64,000 nucleotides of DNA from Leptospiraceae bacterium UBA2033. Lineage in GTDB: Bacteria > Spirochaetota > Leptospiria > Leptospirales > Leptospiraceae. The stretch lies in the NCBI GenBank assembly GCA_002333425.1, contig DDBL01000133.1, forward strand, positions 4,571 through 68,570, written 5' to 3'. Shown in pieces: positions 25,369-34,621 of this stretch. The notes under the pieces were generated by a model. That model was not told where the DNA came from, made no database searches, and worked only from the letters and a program-made list of their open reading frames with translations. Positions within the stretch are counted from its first letter, which is position 1, and the number at the start of each line of letters is the position of its first letter. Made by a program: the position numbers and the translations under genes.

Positions 25369-28125
25369 TTATATTGTGTAGCGGCTAATTTCGAGAACTT
25401 TGAAGTTCATATGACTTCCTTCAAAGTCAACAGACGCAGTATCACCGATTTTTTTGCCTAGAAGTGCTTTGCCCATTGGAGATTGGTAACTGATGATGTT
25501 TTTCTCTGTATCAGCATCCCAAGCACCTAAGATGGAGTAGGTATCTTCTTCTCCGTTATTTTCGTTTTTCAGTTTTACTGTACAGCCAATGTTGATCTTG
25601 TCTGTTTTGACATCAGTAATATCTAGAATACGAGCACTTTTGAGTTCAGTTTCCAGCTTTTTGATTTGGGCTTGTAGTTGAACTTGTTTTTCCATCGCTG
25701 CTTTGTATTCTGCGTTCTCTCGTAAGTCACCTTTTTCTTGCGCTTCCCCAATGTCTCTTGAGTTTTCAGCCATCTCAACGTTTACAAGGTGTTCAAACTC
25801 TTCTTTCTTTGCATTAAATCCCATTCTAGTAACAAGGATTACGTTGCTAGGAATAGAATACGTGTCATCCACTGAATCATCGTCTGAATTTGTATAATTG
25901 TCATCCCAAGAGAATCCTGGTTTAAGCGTATTGATTAGGTTTAGAAGTTTGTCTTTTTCACCATCTGTCACGTAAGGAACTTCTTTAAACAGTGCATAGA
26001 TTTTTCGGATAAAGTCTGCATCACTAGATTTTATAACTTCAGAAACAACTTCATTTTCGTTTCCAAATAAAATATCCATTGCTGCATTTTTGAGTTTGGT
26101 TCCTTTTTCTTCAATCTTGGCGAGAGGTTTGAGTAATCGGAAAGTTCTAAGAACTAAGTCTTGTCTCGAAACGTTTAACCAAGAGTAATCCCATGAACCG
26201 GCTAATATAGATTTTGCGACCCATAAAAATACTTCAGGATTTTCCTTTGATTTATTGATAGTTGTTTCAATAAATAAATTTAACTCTGAGTGTTTTCCCT
26301 CTGAAACCAAAACAGTGAATGCATACTTATTGATTTTGACTGGAACTTCAAAAAGAATTCCCATAAGAACATTGATATAATCTGAATGGTATTTTCTTAT
26401 TAAATTTACATAATTTTTCTTAACGTCCACATTTGTAAGTTGTTTTGAAAAATTCAGAAGTTCTTCTTTAGATAATCCTTGAATAAGTTTTTGAATATCG
26501 TCTGGTTTTTGATGTCTTGGTAAATCATCAGATGGAATGATATTCGATGCAATTTCCAAATAAAGATACGCGACCAATTTGCGGAAAACATCTTTAGCCT
26601 CTTCTTCTTCATAATAGAAGTGATTGAAAGACTCTACTGCTCCATCTGCTTCTTCGTAGACCTCCAAAGCTTCTAAAGCAATGTCTAATTTTTTATTAAT
26701 ATCAGTTACAGCTCCGAATTTATCAGAAAGTTCTTCTGTTAAAGAAATTGGCTTTTGGCGATAAATGATCTCATCTTTTTTCTTTGGATTAAATCCAATA
26801 CGTGGATCTTTTTTGAGGAGGATTTTAGCTTTATTCCACCACTTTGACCAATCATCTGATTTACTGAGAAATTTAGTTGTGATCTCGCCTTTGATGTCTC
26901 CCAGGGTCATAATATTTTCATGAGAAGTTAATAGCTCAACAAAGAAAGTAGGAATATCATTTGCAAATAGATCAACTATTTGTTGTTTGTTTTCGTATAG
27001 TTTTACCCAAATATGATCTTGTTTGAGTGGCTTTAAACTAGTAATTGCCATTTGAATAGAAAGTTTATGTTCTTTTTTGTCTAAAAAATCTACTACAATG
27101 GAATCACTTGAGCTACTAATTGATTTGATTTGACCAACACCCCAATTGCGATGCATTACGTAATTGTTTGTATCGAATACAATATTTCTCTCAAAATTTG
27201 TAATACATGCTTTGATAGATTTTTTACTATTTCCTAACTCGGACATTTTTAAAAATTCTTCAAGAAGGGAATGGTTGGCATATTTCGATTTATAAGATCT
27301 AATTAAGTCATTTCTTGCTTTTTGTGAAAGTGGCTCATGGTCTAGAATTTTTTTGAGAAGCAATATAGTTTTATCATAATCCTCTAATTGTTTGTAAGTT
27401 TCCATTAAAGGATAAAACAGAATTACAATTCTAGATTTTTCACGAGCAGATAGCAGGATTCTTTCGATTTTCTCGAAGAAAGGCAAATCTTCAAAATTGT
27501 GCTGAATTAGAATTGACCAAATTTCTTCCAGTTGTCCGTATTCTTTTGATCTTGCAAATGATTCTGCAGCTTGTTTGAGGAAAATAATCGCCTTATCTCT
27601 ATCTTCATCTAAGATAGACAGAGCATATTTTTTAGCGATTTCAGGATTTTTTCGGTCATGTTTTGCTAGTTTTTCTAATACAAGTTTGAGTTCTTTGTTT
27701 TTGTTGAGTTTTTCAAGAGCTTCAGCTTTAAATTTTAAAGCAAGTCTTTGTTCTCCAAATTGTAGAATATGATCAGTTATATATTCAATGATAGTCCATT
27801 TTCCATGAATTCTGAATTGTTCCAGAAGAGACTTTAGATGGTTTGAGTCTTCAATCTTGTTTTGAATTAAAGAGATAAAGCCAGTTAAATACCTAGCTGA
27901 AATACTTTCTGGATGATCCTTTAGATGGTCCTCTACTTTTTGGTTGGCTTCATCTAGCTTGTTTATTGACTTATAGTGATTAATTAAGTCGTCAAGGATT
28001 TTGAATTTTGTAACCGGTACAGAAGATGCATCTACGCGAACATAGATTTCTTCGTTAAAAAGATTTGTGAGCTTATCTAGATCACTGCTTGATTTTTCGT
28101 TCGTAATGACTGTTTCTTGGGACAT
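25369..28125 (-). CDS. greA: GreA-type transcription elongation factor with long helical-repeat N-terminus
   Basis: Protein of 918 residues, against about 158 for classical GreA. The last 160 residues are a complete GreA: the coiled-coil domain with GDLRENAEYKAAMEKQ (about 798-813), whose Asp and Glu at the tip stimulate RNA cleavage by stalled RNA polymerase, then the FKBP-like domain (GCTVKLKNENNGEEDTYSIL, KALLGKKIGD). The first 750 residues are mainly TPR-like helices, with a short beta segment near residue 320 (VMHRNWGVGQI) that resembles a CarD/KOW-like module. Similar long GreA fusions are known in spirochaetes and chlamydiae. It probably acts on RNA polymerase, with the N-terminus as a scaffold. 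Confidence 0.88.
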   Translation of the reverse strand: MSQETVITNEKSSSDLDKLTNLFNEEIYVRVDASSVPVTKFKILDDLINHYKSINKLDEANQKVEDHLKDHPESISARYLTGFISLIQNKIEDSNHLKSLLEQFRIHGKWTIIEYITDHILQFGEQRLALKFKAEALEKLNKNKELKLVLEKLAKHDRKNPEIAKKYALSILDEDRDKAIIFLKQAAESFARSKEYGQLEEIWSILIQHNFEDLPFFEKIERILLSAREKSRIVILFYPLMETYKQLEDYDKTILLLKKILDHEPLSQKARNDLIRSYKSKYANHSLLEEFLKMSELGNSKKSIKACITNFERNIVFDTNNYVMHRNWGVGQIKSISSSSDSIVVDFLDKKEHKLSIQMAITSLKPLKQDHIWVKLYENKQQIVDLFANDIPTFFVELLTSHENIMTLGDIKGEITTKFLSKSDDWSKWWNKAKILLKKDPRIGFNPKKKDEIIYRQKPISLTEELSDKFGAVTDINKKLDIALEALEVYEEADGAVESFNHFYYEEEEAKDVFRKLVAYLYLEIASNIIPSDDLPRHQKPDDIQKLIQGLSKEELLNFSKQLTNVDVKKNYVNLIRKYHSDYINVLMGILFEVPVKINKYAFTVLVSEGKHSELNLFIETTINKSKENPEVFLWVAKSILAGSWDYSWLNVSRQDLVLRTFRLLKPLAKIEEKGTKLKNAAMDILFGNENEVVSEVIKSSDADFIRKIYALFKEVPYVTDGEKDKLLNLINTLKPGFSWDDNYTNSDDDSVDDTYSIPSNVILVTRMGFNAKKEEFEHLVNVEMAENSRDIGEAQEKGDLRENAEYKAAMEKQVQLQAQIKKLETELKSARILDITDVKTDKINIGCTVKLKNENNGEEDTYSILGAWDADTEKNIISYQSPMGKALLGKKIGDTASVDFEGSHMNFKVLEISRYTI

Positions 28126-28309
28126 GAAACCACTCCAAAAGCAATTAAAGATTTATTTCTATTTGTTATTTTAGTAAAAGAAGACGTTAAATTCTAATAT
28201 TTTAGGGTTAGGAAATAAGTAAACTATAAAATATCGAATGAAATCTGGATTAGCATAAAAGGGATTGAATTTTGCAATATTGTATTGAAAGTTTGAAATT
28301 CGAATAGGC

Positions 28310-28344
28310 AAAAAAAATCCCCACCAAAATAGGTGAGGATTTTC
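28310..28344 (-). terminator. Rho-independent terminator of the flaA operon
   Basis: On the minus strand ATCCTCACC, a 6-base loop TATTTT and GGTGGGGAT form a 9-bp stem with one G-U pair, followed directly by a T-run. It sits about 25 bases beyond the flaA1 stop. This is the clearest intrinsic terminator in the window. Confidence 0.85.
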
Positions 28345-28366
28345 CAATCTGAGGAAGCTTTAAGCT

Positions 28367-29377
28367 TTAAGGCTTCTTTTCGGCAGCAGGAGCAGATTTT
28401 GCGCCACCAGTTGCACCACCACAATCTTTAGTTGGTTTGCCACCTTTAGCTTTTGCTTCTACTTCTTCTACTCTTTGTTTGTTAGAACAATCTTCTTGGT
28501 CAAAGTCAATGTTCGCTCCATCAAAGTGAACATCAAATGTGTCTGCTAAAATTTTGAGTTCATCAAAGAAAAGATAGGTAACATCGCCACCAGTTTTAGG
28601 TGTAGATTTTAATTTGAATTGTTTGAAAACAAGACTTTTTGTTGCAGGATATGCTTCTACAAATTGAGGAATGTTAGCAGGAATTACTGCTGTAAGTGGT
28701 CTCCAGCCTACAAAATTCACTGAACCGAATTTTAATACGTGTGTATCGCCCTTGTAGTCTTCAAACCAACCCTCTAGAATATAGTCAATTCCTCTTCCTA
28801 GAACCCAAACAGACATAGATTTCGTAACACCTGGTAACTCTACACCATAAATAGGTTGCATAGTTACATTGTTTAAATCTCTTTTAGAAGGATCTTTTTT
28901 AGCTTCTTCGCTTGAGAATGCGTTATCATTGATAAACATTCTTGGACGATTGATTAAAAATTCTGGAGTTCTAGGAGGTCTGATAGTTACTTCATTATTT
29001 CCTGGAAATGTAAAATGAAATTTGAGAGCTAAGATTTGGGCATTATCTTTGTCTTTGCTCATATCAAGATATTTTACATCTCTTGGATATCCTTTTAGTA
29101 ATTTAACCTGTCTCATAGATTGAGAAGATGGCGGTAAATCCTTTTTGTATGGTTTTTTACCATAGCTATCTGGTAATTCCGAATCTTTGTCTGTAAAAAC
29201 TTCCCATTCAGTTTTGTCCCAAGTCTCAAGTGTAATGGATTTCAACTCAGCTGAGCCAAGGTCATTTCCATTAGTTGTCTTTAAACCTTTTTTTTCTGCA
29301 TAGGCAATTCCAGAAAATGCAATTACGATTGCAATTAAACCTGAAAGCATACCTACTAATTTCTTTTTGTTATTCAT
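28367..29377 (-). CDS. flaA1: Periplasmic flagellar filament sheath protein FlaA1
   Basis: Exported protein of 336 residues with signal peptide MNNKKKLVGMLSGLIAIVIA ending near AYA. It belongs to the spirochaetal FlaA sheath family: KSMSVWVLGRGIDYILEGWF, DYKGDTHVLKFGSVNFVGWR and YLFFDELKIL are shared with the upstream protein. The C-terminus carries two Cys and a Lys/Pro/Ala-rich tail. The ATG at 29377 was chosen because GAGGGA lies 7 bases upstream. It should coat the FlaB core of the periplasmic flagella. The larger size and second position in the operon favour FlaA1 over FlaA2. Confidence 0.85.
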   Translation of the reverse strand: MNNKKKLVGMLSGLIAIVIAFSGIAYAEKKGLKTTNGNDLGSAELKSITLETWDKTEWEVFTDKDSELPDSYGKKPYKKDLPPSSQSMRQVKLLKGYPRDVKYLDMSKDKDNAQILALKFHFTFPGNNEVTIRPPRTPEFLINRPRMFINDNAFSSEEAKKDPSKRDLNNVTMQPIYGVELPGVTKSMSVWVLGRGIDYILEGWFEDYKGDTHVLKFGSVNFVGWRPLTAVIPANIPQFVEAYPATKSLVFKQFKLKSTPKTGGDVTYLFFDELKILADTFDVHFDGANIDFDQEDCSNKQRVEEVEAKAKGGKPTKDCGGATGGAKSAPAAEKKP

Positions 29378-29405
29378 ATATTCCCTCATACCAAGTAAAT
29401 AAATT

Positions 29406-30188
29406 CTACCAATTATCCTTGATTTCAAAACCAGGATAAATCATATCATACTTATCAGATCTTACTTCTAAATCATCTACATAGAAATAAAAATCTCCCG
29501 CTACTTCATGCACATCACTTGCAACAAACAAAGATACAAAGTGGATGTTTTTATCTAACAATGAATATCTTGTGCTTTGCGGAACATATCCTGGGATTGG
29601 AGCAGTTAGTTTTCTCCAACCGTAAAAATCTAATCTACCAAGTCTTATGTTGTGAGTATTACCTTTATAATCTCTAAATTTTGCAAAGAGAGTATGTTTG
29701 AATTTTCTTCCAAGAACCCAAACTGAAATTTGTCTTGCTTTACCTTTTATGATGTACTCATGAGGTGGAGAAAGCTCAACTCTATCAAAACCCTTTTCTG
29801 CAAAGTATGTCTTAACGCCTAAGATGTGGTTTGCACCAATTCTATCTTTTTGGTCTTCGGCAACAGGCACATATTCGCCTTTTTCGTTCTTCTTGTCGGG
29901 AACTGATTTTTCATCAAACACGTCTTTAATGATACCTCTTTGTATCATTTTCAGAACTTTCGTTTGACCAAGTGGAGTAGTAGATTTAGCTTTCCAGTCT
30001 TCCGATTCTTCGAAATCTTCAAGCGTAACCCTTTCCAAAGGCTCCATTGCTGCACCACCACCATTGCCACCAGAAGACGACGCTGGCGCTGCCGGAGCTG
30101 CTGCTGTAGTTGTCTTTGCCTGTGCATAAAGTGACGGTAATCCTAGCACGACCATCAACACCATCATAACAATATTTTTAAACTTCAT
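29406..30188 (-). CDS. flaA2: Periplasmic flagellar filament sheath protein FlaA2
   Basis: Exported protein of 260 residues with signal MKFKNIVMMVLMVVLGLPSL ending near YAQA, then a low-complexity Ala/Gly/Ser linker. The FlaA core includes ARQISVWVLGRKFKHTLFAK, DYKGNTHNIRLGRLDFYGWR and FYFYVDDLEVRSDKYD, homologous to the neighbouring FlaA1. The ATG at 30188 is preceded by GGAGAG. The gap to flaA1 is only 28 bases, so the two are co-transcribed and end at the terminator at 28310-28344. Confidence 0.87.
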   Translation of the reverse strand: MKFKNIVMMVLMVVLGLPSLYAQAKTTTAAAPAAPASSSGGNGGGAAMEPLERVTLEDFEESEDWKAKSTTPLGQTKVLKMIQRGIIKDVFDEKSVPDKKNEKGEYVPVAEDQKDRIGANHILGVKTYFAEKGFDRVELSPPHEYIIKGKARQISVWVLGRKFKHTLFAKFRDYKGNTHNIRLGRLDFYGWRKLTAPIPGYVPQSTRYSLLDKNIHFVSLFVASDVHEVAGDFYFYVDDLEVRSDKYDMIYPGFEIKDNW

Positions 30189-30255
30189 TCGAAACTCTCC
30201 TTCCTCATTTGTACGGAATAATTTAGTGCTTAAAAAGTCCATAGTCATCTATATC

Positions 30256-30468
30256 TTACTCTTTGTCATTGGCAATTAAAGATTGAAATTTTGAAAGAAT
30301 TTCTATCAATTTATCAACTCCTTCTGCCGGAACAAAGATAGAAGATTTTTTGCTATTTGACCATTCGGAAACTTTCAGATAATATCCCGCTTGATTCTTT
30401 TTCAAATCAACTAGAAAAGTTTTGTTTTGGGTCACAATCTTCTCAGTTTGGATTTCAGGATCTATCAT
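30256..30468 (-). CDS. PUR-domain (BpuR-like) nucleic-acid-binding protein
   Basis: Small protein of 70 residues from ATG 30468 (83 if the upstream GTG at 30507 is used). The segments KTFLVDLKKNQAGYYLKVSE and SSIFVPAEGVDKLIEILSKF match the single PUR repeat of bacterial DUF3276/BpuR proteins, which bind DNA and RNA in spirochaetes. GGGAG lies 12 bases before the chosen ATG, a long spacing, so the start is uncertain. It lies 67 bases upstream of flaA2 on the same strand and may share its transcript. Confidence 0.7.
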   Translation of the reverse strand: MIDPEIQTEKIVTQNKTFLVDLKKNQAGYYLKVSEWSNSKKSSIFVPAEGVDKLIEILSKFQSLIANDKE

Positions 30469-30730
30469 TCGTTTCTTATTCTCCCAAATTGATATACTTG
30501 CTATCACTTTCTAAATCAAATTTAAGAAACAAAAAAATTTAGAAAGAAATATTTGTAAACACCTAAGCAAAATTACTAAAGTATTTAATCCCTAAAACTA
30601 AAAAGTCATCCAAAAGATTCCTTATTTAATTAAAGTGATATTTACAAGTTTATCTCTATTCTTATCGGAAATACAAGTTTAAAACTTAGTACAGGGAAGT
30701 AAATAAACTTGTATGCTTTAAAAAAAAGGT

Positions 30731-31702
30731 TTAGTTCTTAGATTTCTTCTGAATTGCTTTTTCTACAAGAGAAACTATATTTTCAGATCGCATTCCGAAA
30801 TAATCTAAAAGCTCACTCCAAGTACCAGACTTTCCGAATACATCTTGCATGCCCAGTTTTAGAACTGGAACCGGAAACTCTTCTCCTAATAATTCGCTAA
30901 CAGCGGAGCCTAATCCACCTATAACGTTATGCTCTTCGCATGTAACAACAGCACCACAGATTCTGGCGTGTTTTAAAATCAACTCTTTGTCAATTGGCTT
31001 AATAGTTGCTATATTGATTAAAGTAACTGAGATTCCTTTTGTTTTTAATGTTTCTATCGCTTTTAAAGACTCTCCGACAAGAAGTCCACAAGCTACAATT
31101 AGAACATCTTTACCCTCGGTTAATAATTCCCCTTTTCCAATTTCAAAAGAATAATTTTCTCTTTGAATTAGAGGAATGGGAGGACGACCAACGCGCACAT
31201 AAACAGGTCCCTTATACTCAGCAATTTTTTTTATGACTAACATTGTCTCGTTGTAGTCCGATGGACAAATTACAGTCATACCAGGAATGACCCGCATAAT
31301 AGCAAAGTCCTCAATGATCTGGTGAGATGCTCCATCCTCTCCTAGTGTGATTCCTCCATGAGACGCTACCAGCTTAACATTCAGATTCGGATAGGCTACA
31401 CTGTTACGAACTATTTCCCAGGCACGACCTGCCAAAAACATCGCGAAAGAAGAAGCAAAAGGAATCAAGCCAGAAAGTGCCATACCTGCTGCATGACCTA
31501 CTAGATTTTGTTCTGCTACTCCCATGTTAAAAAATCTATCTGGGAATTTTTTCTTAAAGACATTTGTTTTTGTTGAGCCGGATAAATCAGCGTCCAAAAC
31601 AACCACTCTGGGATTTTCAGATCCCAAGAGTGCGAGTGCCTCCCCGTAGGCATCTCGTGTTGCTTTTAATTCAGAGTTTGTATTAGTAGTTACAGCACCC
31701 AT
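30731..31702 (-). CDS. Transketolase C-terminal subunit (split type)
   Basis: Protein of 323 residues that corresponds to the pyrimidine-binding and C-terminal domains of transketolase: [34 protein letters not shown] (with the Glu that activates thiamine diphosphate), [16 protein letters not shown] and [11 protein letters not shown]. The N-terminal subunit of this split enzyme is usually encoded next door, but none is present in this window. The start codon overlaps the metK stop (TAATG), so the two are translationally coupled. It should work in the pentose phosphate pathway together with a partner encoded elsewhere. Confidence 0.87.
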   Translation of the reverse strand: MGAVTTNTNSELKATRDAYGEALALLGSENPRVVVLDADLSGSTKTNVFKKKFPDRFFNMGVAEQNLVGHAAGMALSGLIPFASSFAMFLAGRAWEIVRNSVAYPNLNVKLVASHGGITLGEDGASHQIIEDFAIMRVIPGMTVICPSDYNETMLVIKKIAEYKGPVYVRVGRPPIPLIQRENYSFEIGKGELLTEGKDVLIVACGLLVGESLKAIETLKTKGISVTLINIATIKPIDKELILKHARICGAVVTCEEHNVIGGLGSAVSELLGEEFPVPVLKLGMQDVFGKSGTWSELLDYFGMRSENIVSLVEKAIQKKSKN

Positions 31703-32862
31703 TAGCCTTTAAGTGCCTCAGCTTTATCGGTTTTTTCCCAAGTAAATGTTTCACCTGTTCTACCGAAGTGACCGTAACTTGCAGTTTCAGAATACGTTCT
31801 GCCTTTTTCAAGAAGTTTCAGTGTTTCGATAATTCCTCTTGGTGTGAGTTTGAAATTTGCCTTTACTCGTTTAACGATGTCAGCATCAGGAATTTTTCCT
31901 GTTCCAAATGTGTCCACTAATACAGAAACAGGCTCTGCGACTCCAATAGCATAAGCAAGTTGCACTTCGCATTTTCTTGCAAGTCCTGCAGCTACTACGT
32001 TTTTCGCAATGTAACGACCCATGTAAGCTGCTGATCTATCTACTTTAGAAGGATCTTTTCCTGAGAAAGCTCCACCGCCATGTCTTCCATACCCACCGTA
32101 AGTATCTACGATGATTTTTCTTCCAGTTAAACCAGTATCACCGTGTGGTCCACCAATGATAAAAATTCCAGTCGGGTTAATGAAGTATTTTGTTTTTTTC
32201 AAGAGATTGGCAGGGATTACTTTTTTGATACATTCTTCAATAACAGCTTCTTTGATTTGTTTGTGTTTTGCTTCTGGTGTGTGTTGGGTAGAAATAACTA
32301 CAGTGTCTACTGCAACTGGTTTTCCATTTTCATAGATAACGGTTACTTGTGATTTTGCGTCAGGGCGAAGAAATTTTAATTTTTTACCATGGCGTAAATC
32401 GGCGAGTTTTTTCATGAGTGCATGGGAGTATTGGATTGGCATAGGCATTAATTCTTTGGTCTCATCAATCGCAAAACCAAACATCAAACCTTGGTCACCA
32501 GCACCTTGTTCTTTAAATAAACCCTGTCCCTCTGTCACACCTTGTGAAATATCTGGACTTTGTTTGTGGATATGAGTTTGAACTACTGCAAACTCAGCGT
32601 CAAATCCCATAGCTATATCGTTATAACCGATTTTGTTGATTACGCTTCTTGCAATTTCTTGGGCATCAATCTTTCCGGCACTTGTAATTTCGCCAGCAAC
32701 TACTACTAAATTGGTAGTTACGAGAGTTTCACAAGCAACTCTCGATTTTGGATCCTGAGCTAAAAAGGCATCTAGAATAGCATCAGAAATTTGATCACAT
32801 ACTTTATCTGGGTGGCCCTCAGAAACGGACTCGGAGGTAAATATAAAATCATTCAAAGACAT
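31702..32862 (-). CDS. metK: S-adenosylmethionine synthetase
   Basis: Full-length enzyme of 386 residues that makes S-adenosylmethionine from ATP and methionine. Diagnostic motifs are [15 protein letters not shown] near the N-terminus, [12 protein letters not shown] (about 119-130), [12 protein letters not shown] and [16 protein letters not shown]. The catalytic His, Lys and Asp residues are present. The stop overlaps the start of the transketolase subunit gene. The 180 bases upstream hold no recognisable SAM riboswitch. Confidence 0.97.
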   Translation of the reverse strand: MSLNDFIFTSESVSEGHPDKVCDQISDAILDAFLAQDPKSRVACETLVTTNLVVVAGEITSAGKIDAQEIARSVINKIGYNDIAMGFDAEFAVVQTHIHKQSPDISQGVTEGQGLFKEQGAGDQGLMFGFAIDETKELMPMPIQYSHALMKKLADLRHGKKLKFLRPDAKSQVTVIYENGKPVAVDTVVISTQHTPEAKHKQIKEAVIEECIKKVIPANLLKKTKYFINPTGIFIIGGPHGDTGLTGRKIIVDTYGGYGRHGGGAFSGKDPSKVDRSAAYMGRYIAKNVVAAGLARKCEVQLAYAIGVAEPVSVLVDTFGTGKIPDADIVKRVKANFKLTPRGIIETLKLLEKGRTYSETASYGHFGRTGETFTWEKTDKAEALKG

Positions 32863-33088
32863 TGGTTATTTTTCCTGTAGTGTTATTATTTTTCTAACCC
32901 AAAAATTATAAAACGAGTAATCTTTATCTTCTAAATTATGGGCTATAGACTACAAATTGTTTGATATTTGTTTCGTCAATGAGGTTTATTGCCATACCGT
33001 TTCCACGCTTACCCTTACGAACTGACGTTTTTTAAATAAATTGCATAAGTTTTCTCAAAAAATAATTTCAATTAAACTGATAAAAAAA

Positions 33089-34621
33089 ATGATTTCATCA
33101 GCAATGCCAAATCTAAATTTTTCCACCTACAACCAAACTCGAATCCGCGAAACAAATCAAAAACCAATTTTAGAAAATAAAACTTATGTTCTCTACTGGA
33201 TGCAAGCCTACAGGAGATTTGAATCGAACCATGCACTTGATTACGCGATACATCTTTCGCAAAATTTAGGGAAAGAACTGGTAGTCTACGAAGGATTACG
33301 AAGTGATTATAAATGGAACTCTAAACGAATTCACAAATTTATATTAGAAGGAATATGCGATAACCGCCATACTTCTGAAAAATTAGGAATCAATTACTGG
33401 GCATATGTGGAAACTCCTGATAATCCGTCAAAAGGACTTTTGAAAAAAGTTTGCGAGAAAGCCTGTGTTGTGGTTACGGATGATTTTCCAACTTTCATTA
33501 TTCCTGAACATATTGAAAAATTATCAGAGAAAATAGATTGTAAACTAGTTGCCGTTGATTCCAATTCCATTATTCCAATTGCGCTTTACGGAGAACACGC
33601 ATCTGCCGCTCGTGTATTACGTCCTCGTATTCATAAACTATTTGCTGAAAGTTATATTCATCGCGCAAAAGAAAAGATTTCTAAGAAAGATTTGTTTCCA
33701 GTGGATAAACCATCTAAGCCCCCGTTTAAAGAATTCAAAGCCGAAAAATCAGAAATCGACAAAGTTCTATCTAAAATTTCTTTTGCAAATGAAATTGAGC
33801 CAGTTTCTGATATGATAGGAGGAACCAAGGAAGCGTTAAGGAAGTTAGATTATTTTATTGAAAACAATTTGAATCTTTATGGAGATAATCGCTCTAATCC
33901 GCACTCACCCAAACTCACTCCTGCAAGTGGCATGTCGCCTTATTTACATTTTGGACATATCAGTGTGGAAACCATTGTTACTCGATGTCTAAATGCAAAC
34001 TCGAAAGAAATCTGGGCACCTGATAAATTAAATATGGACGCAAAAGGAGACAAAGATTTATTTTTCGGAAAAAATCTAAGTCTCAATTCCTACTTTGATG
34101 AACTTCTGACTTGGCGCGACATAGGATATTTACTTTTCTGGCGCAAAAAAGAATTTCACAAAGATTTGTCTATACTTCCCGACTGGATTCAAAAAATTCT
34201 GACAAAACATTCTAAGGATAAACGGGAGTATCTTTACACCAAAAAAGAATTTGAAGCGGCAAAGACCCATGATCCGCTTTGGAACGCTGCGCAAAAGGAG
34301 TTAGTCATTACCGGCAGAATGCATAATTATATGCGAATGCTCTGGGGAAAAAAAGTAATCGAGTGGTCTAAGACTTACAAAGAAGCTTTTGAAATATTGG
34401 AAGAGTTTAATAACAAGTATGCGTATGATGGACGAAATCCAAATTCCTATACTGGAATTCTCTGGTGTTTTGGTTTATTTGACAGACCTTGGTTTCCTGA
34501 GCGAAATGTTCATGGAAATTTACGCTACATGTCTTCAGACTCTACAAAAAAGAAATTTAAGATGAGCGAATACTTAGAGTATGTCGCAAAATTAGAAAAT
34601 AAACAAGAAAGTTTGTTTTAG
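33089..34621 (+). CDS. phr: Class II deoxyribodipyrimidine photolyase
   Basis: Light-driven DNA repair enzyme of about 510 residues. The N-terminal alpha/beta domain begins YVLYWMQAYRRFESNHALDY, and the FAD-binding domain contains LLTWRDIGYLLFWR, HDPLWNAAQKELVITGRMHN and YDGRNPNSYTGILWCFGLFD. The last three are characteristic of class II rather than class I photolyases. It should split cyclobutane pyrimidine dimers. The start is uncertain: no Shine-Dalgarno is visible, and ATGs at 33089 and 33104 and a TTG at 33041 are possible. The gene is single and converges on the histidine kinase gene, whose stop overlaps it by four bases. Confidence 0.88.
   Translation: MISSAMPNLNFSTYNQTRIRETNQKPILENKTYVLYWMQAYRRFESNHALDYAIHLSQNLGKELVVYEGLRSDYKWNSKRIHKFILEGICDNRHTSEKLGINYWAYVETPDNPSKGLLKKVCEKACVVVTDDFPTFIIPEHIEKLSEKIDCKLVAVDSNSIIPIALYGEHASAARVLRPRIHKLFAESYIHRAKEKISKKDLFPVDKPSKPPFKEFKAEKSEIDKVLSKISFANEIEPVSDMIGGTKEALRKLDYFIENNLNLYGDNRSNPHSPKLTPASGMSPYLHFGHISVETIVTRCLNANSKEIWAPDKLNMDAKGDKDLFFGKNLSLNSYFDELLTWRDIGYLLFWRKKEFHKDLSILPDWIQKILTKHSKDKREYLYTKKEFEAAKTHDPLWNAAQKELVITGRMHNYMRMLWGKKVIEWSKTYKEAFEILEEFNNKYAYDGRNPNSYTGILWCFGLFDRPWFPERNVHGNLRYMSSDSTKKKFKMSEYLEYVAKLENKQESLF

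Noticed and set aside
32863..33040. SAM riboswitch upstream of metK
   Set aside because: No conserved riboswitch core or terminator hairpin is visible in this short AT-rich region.
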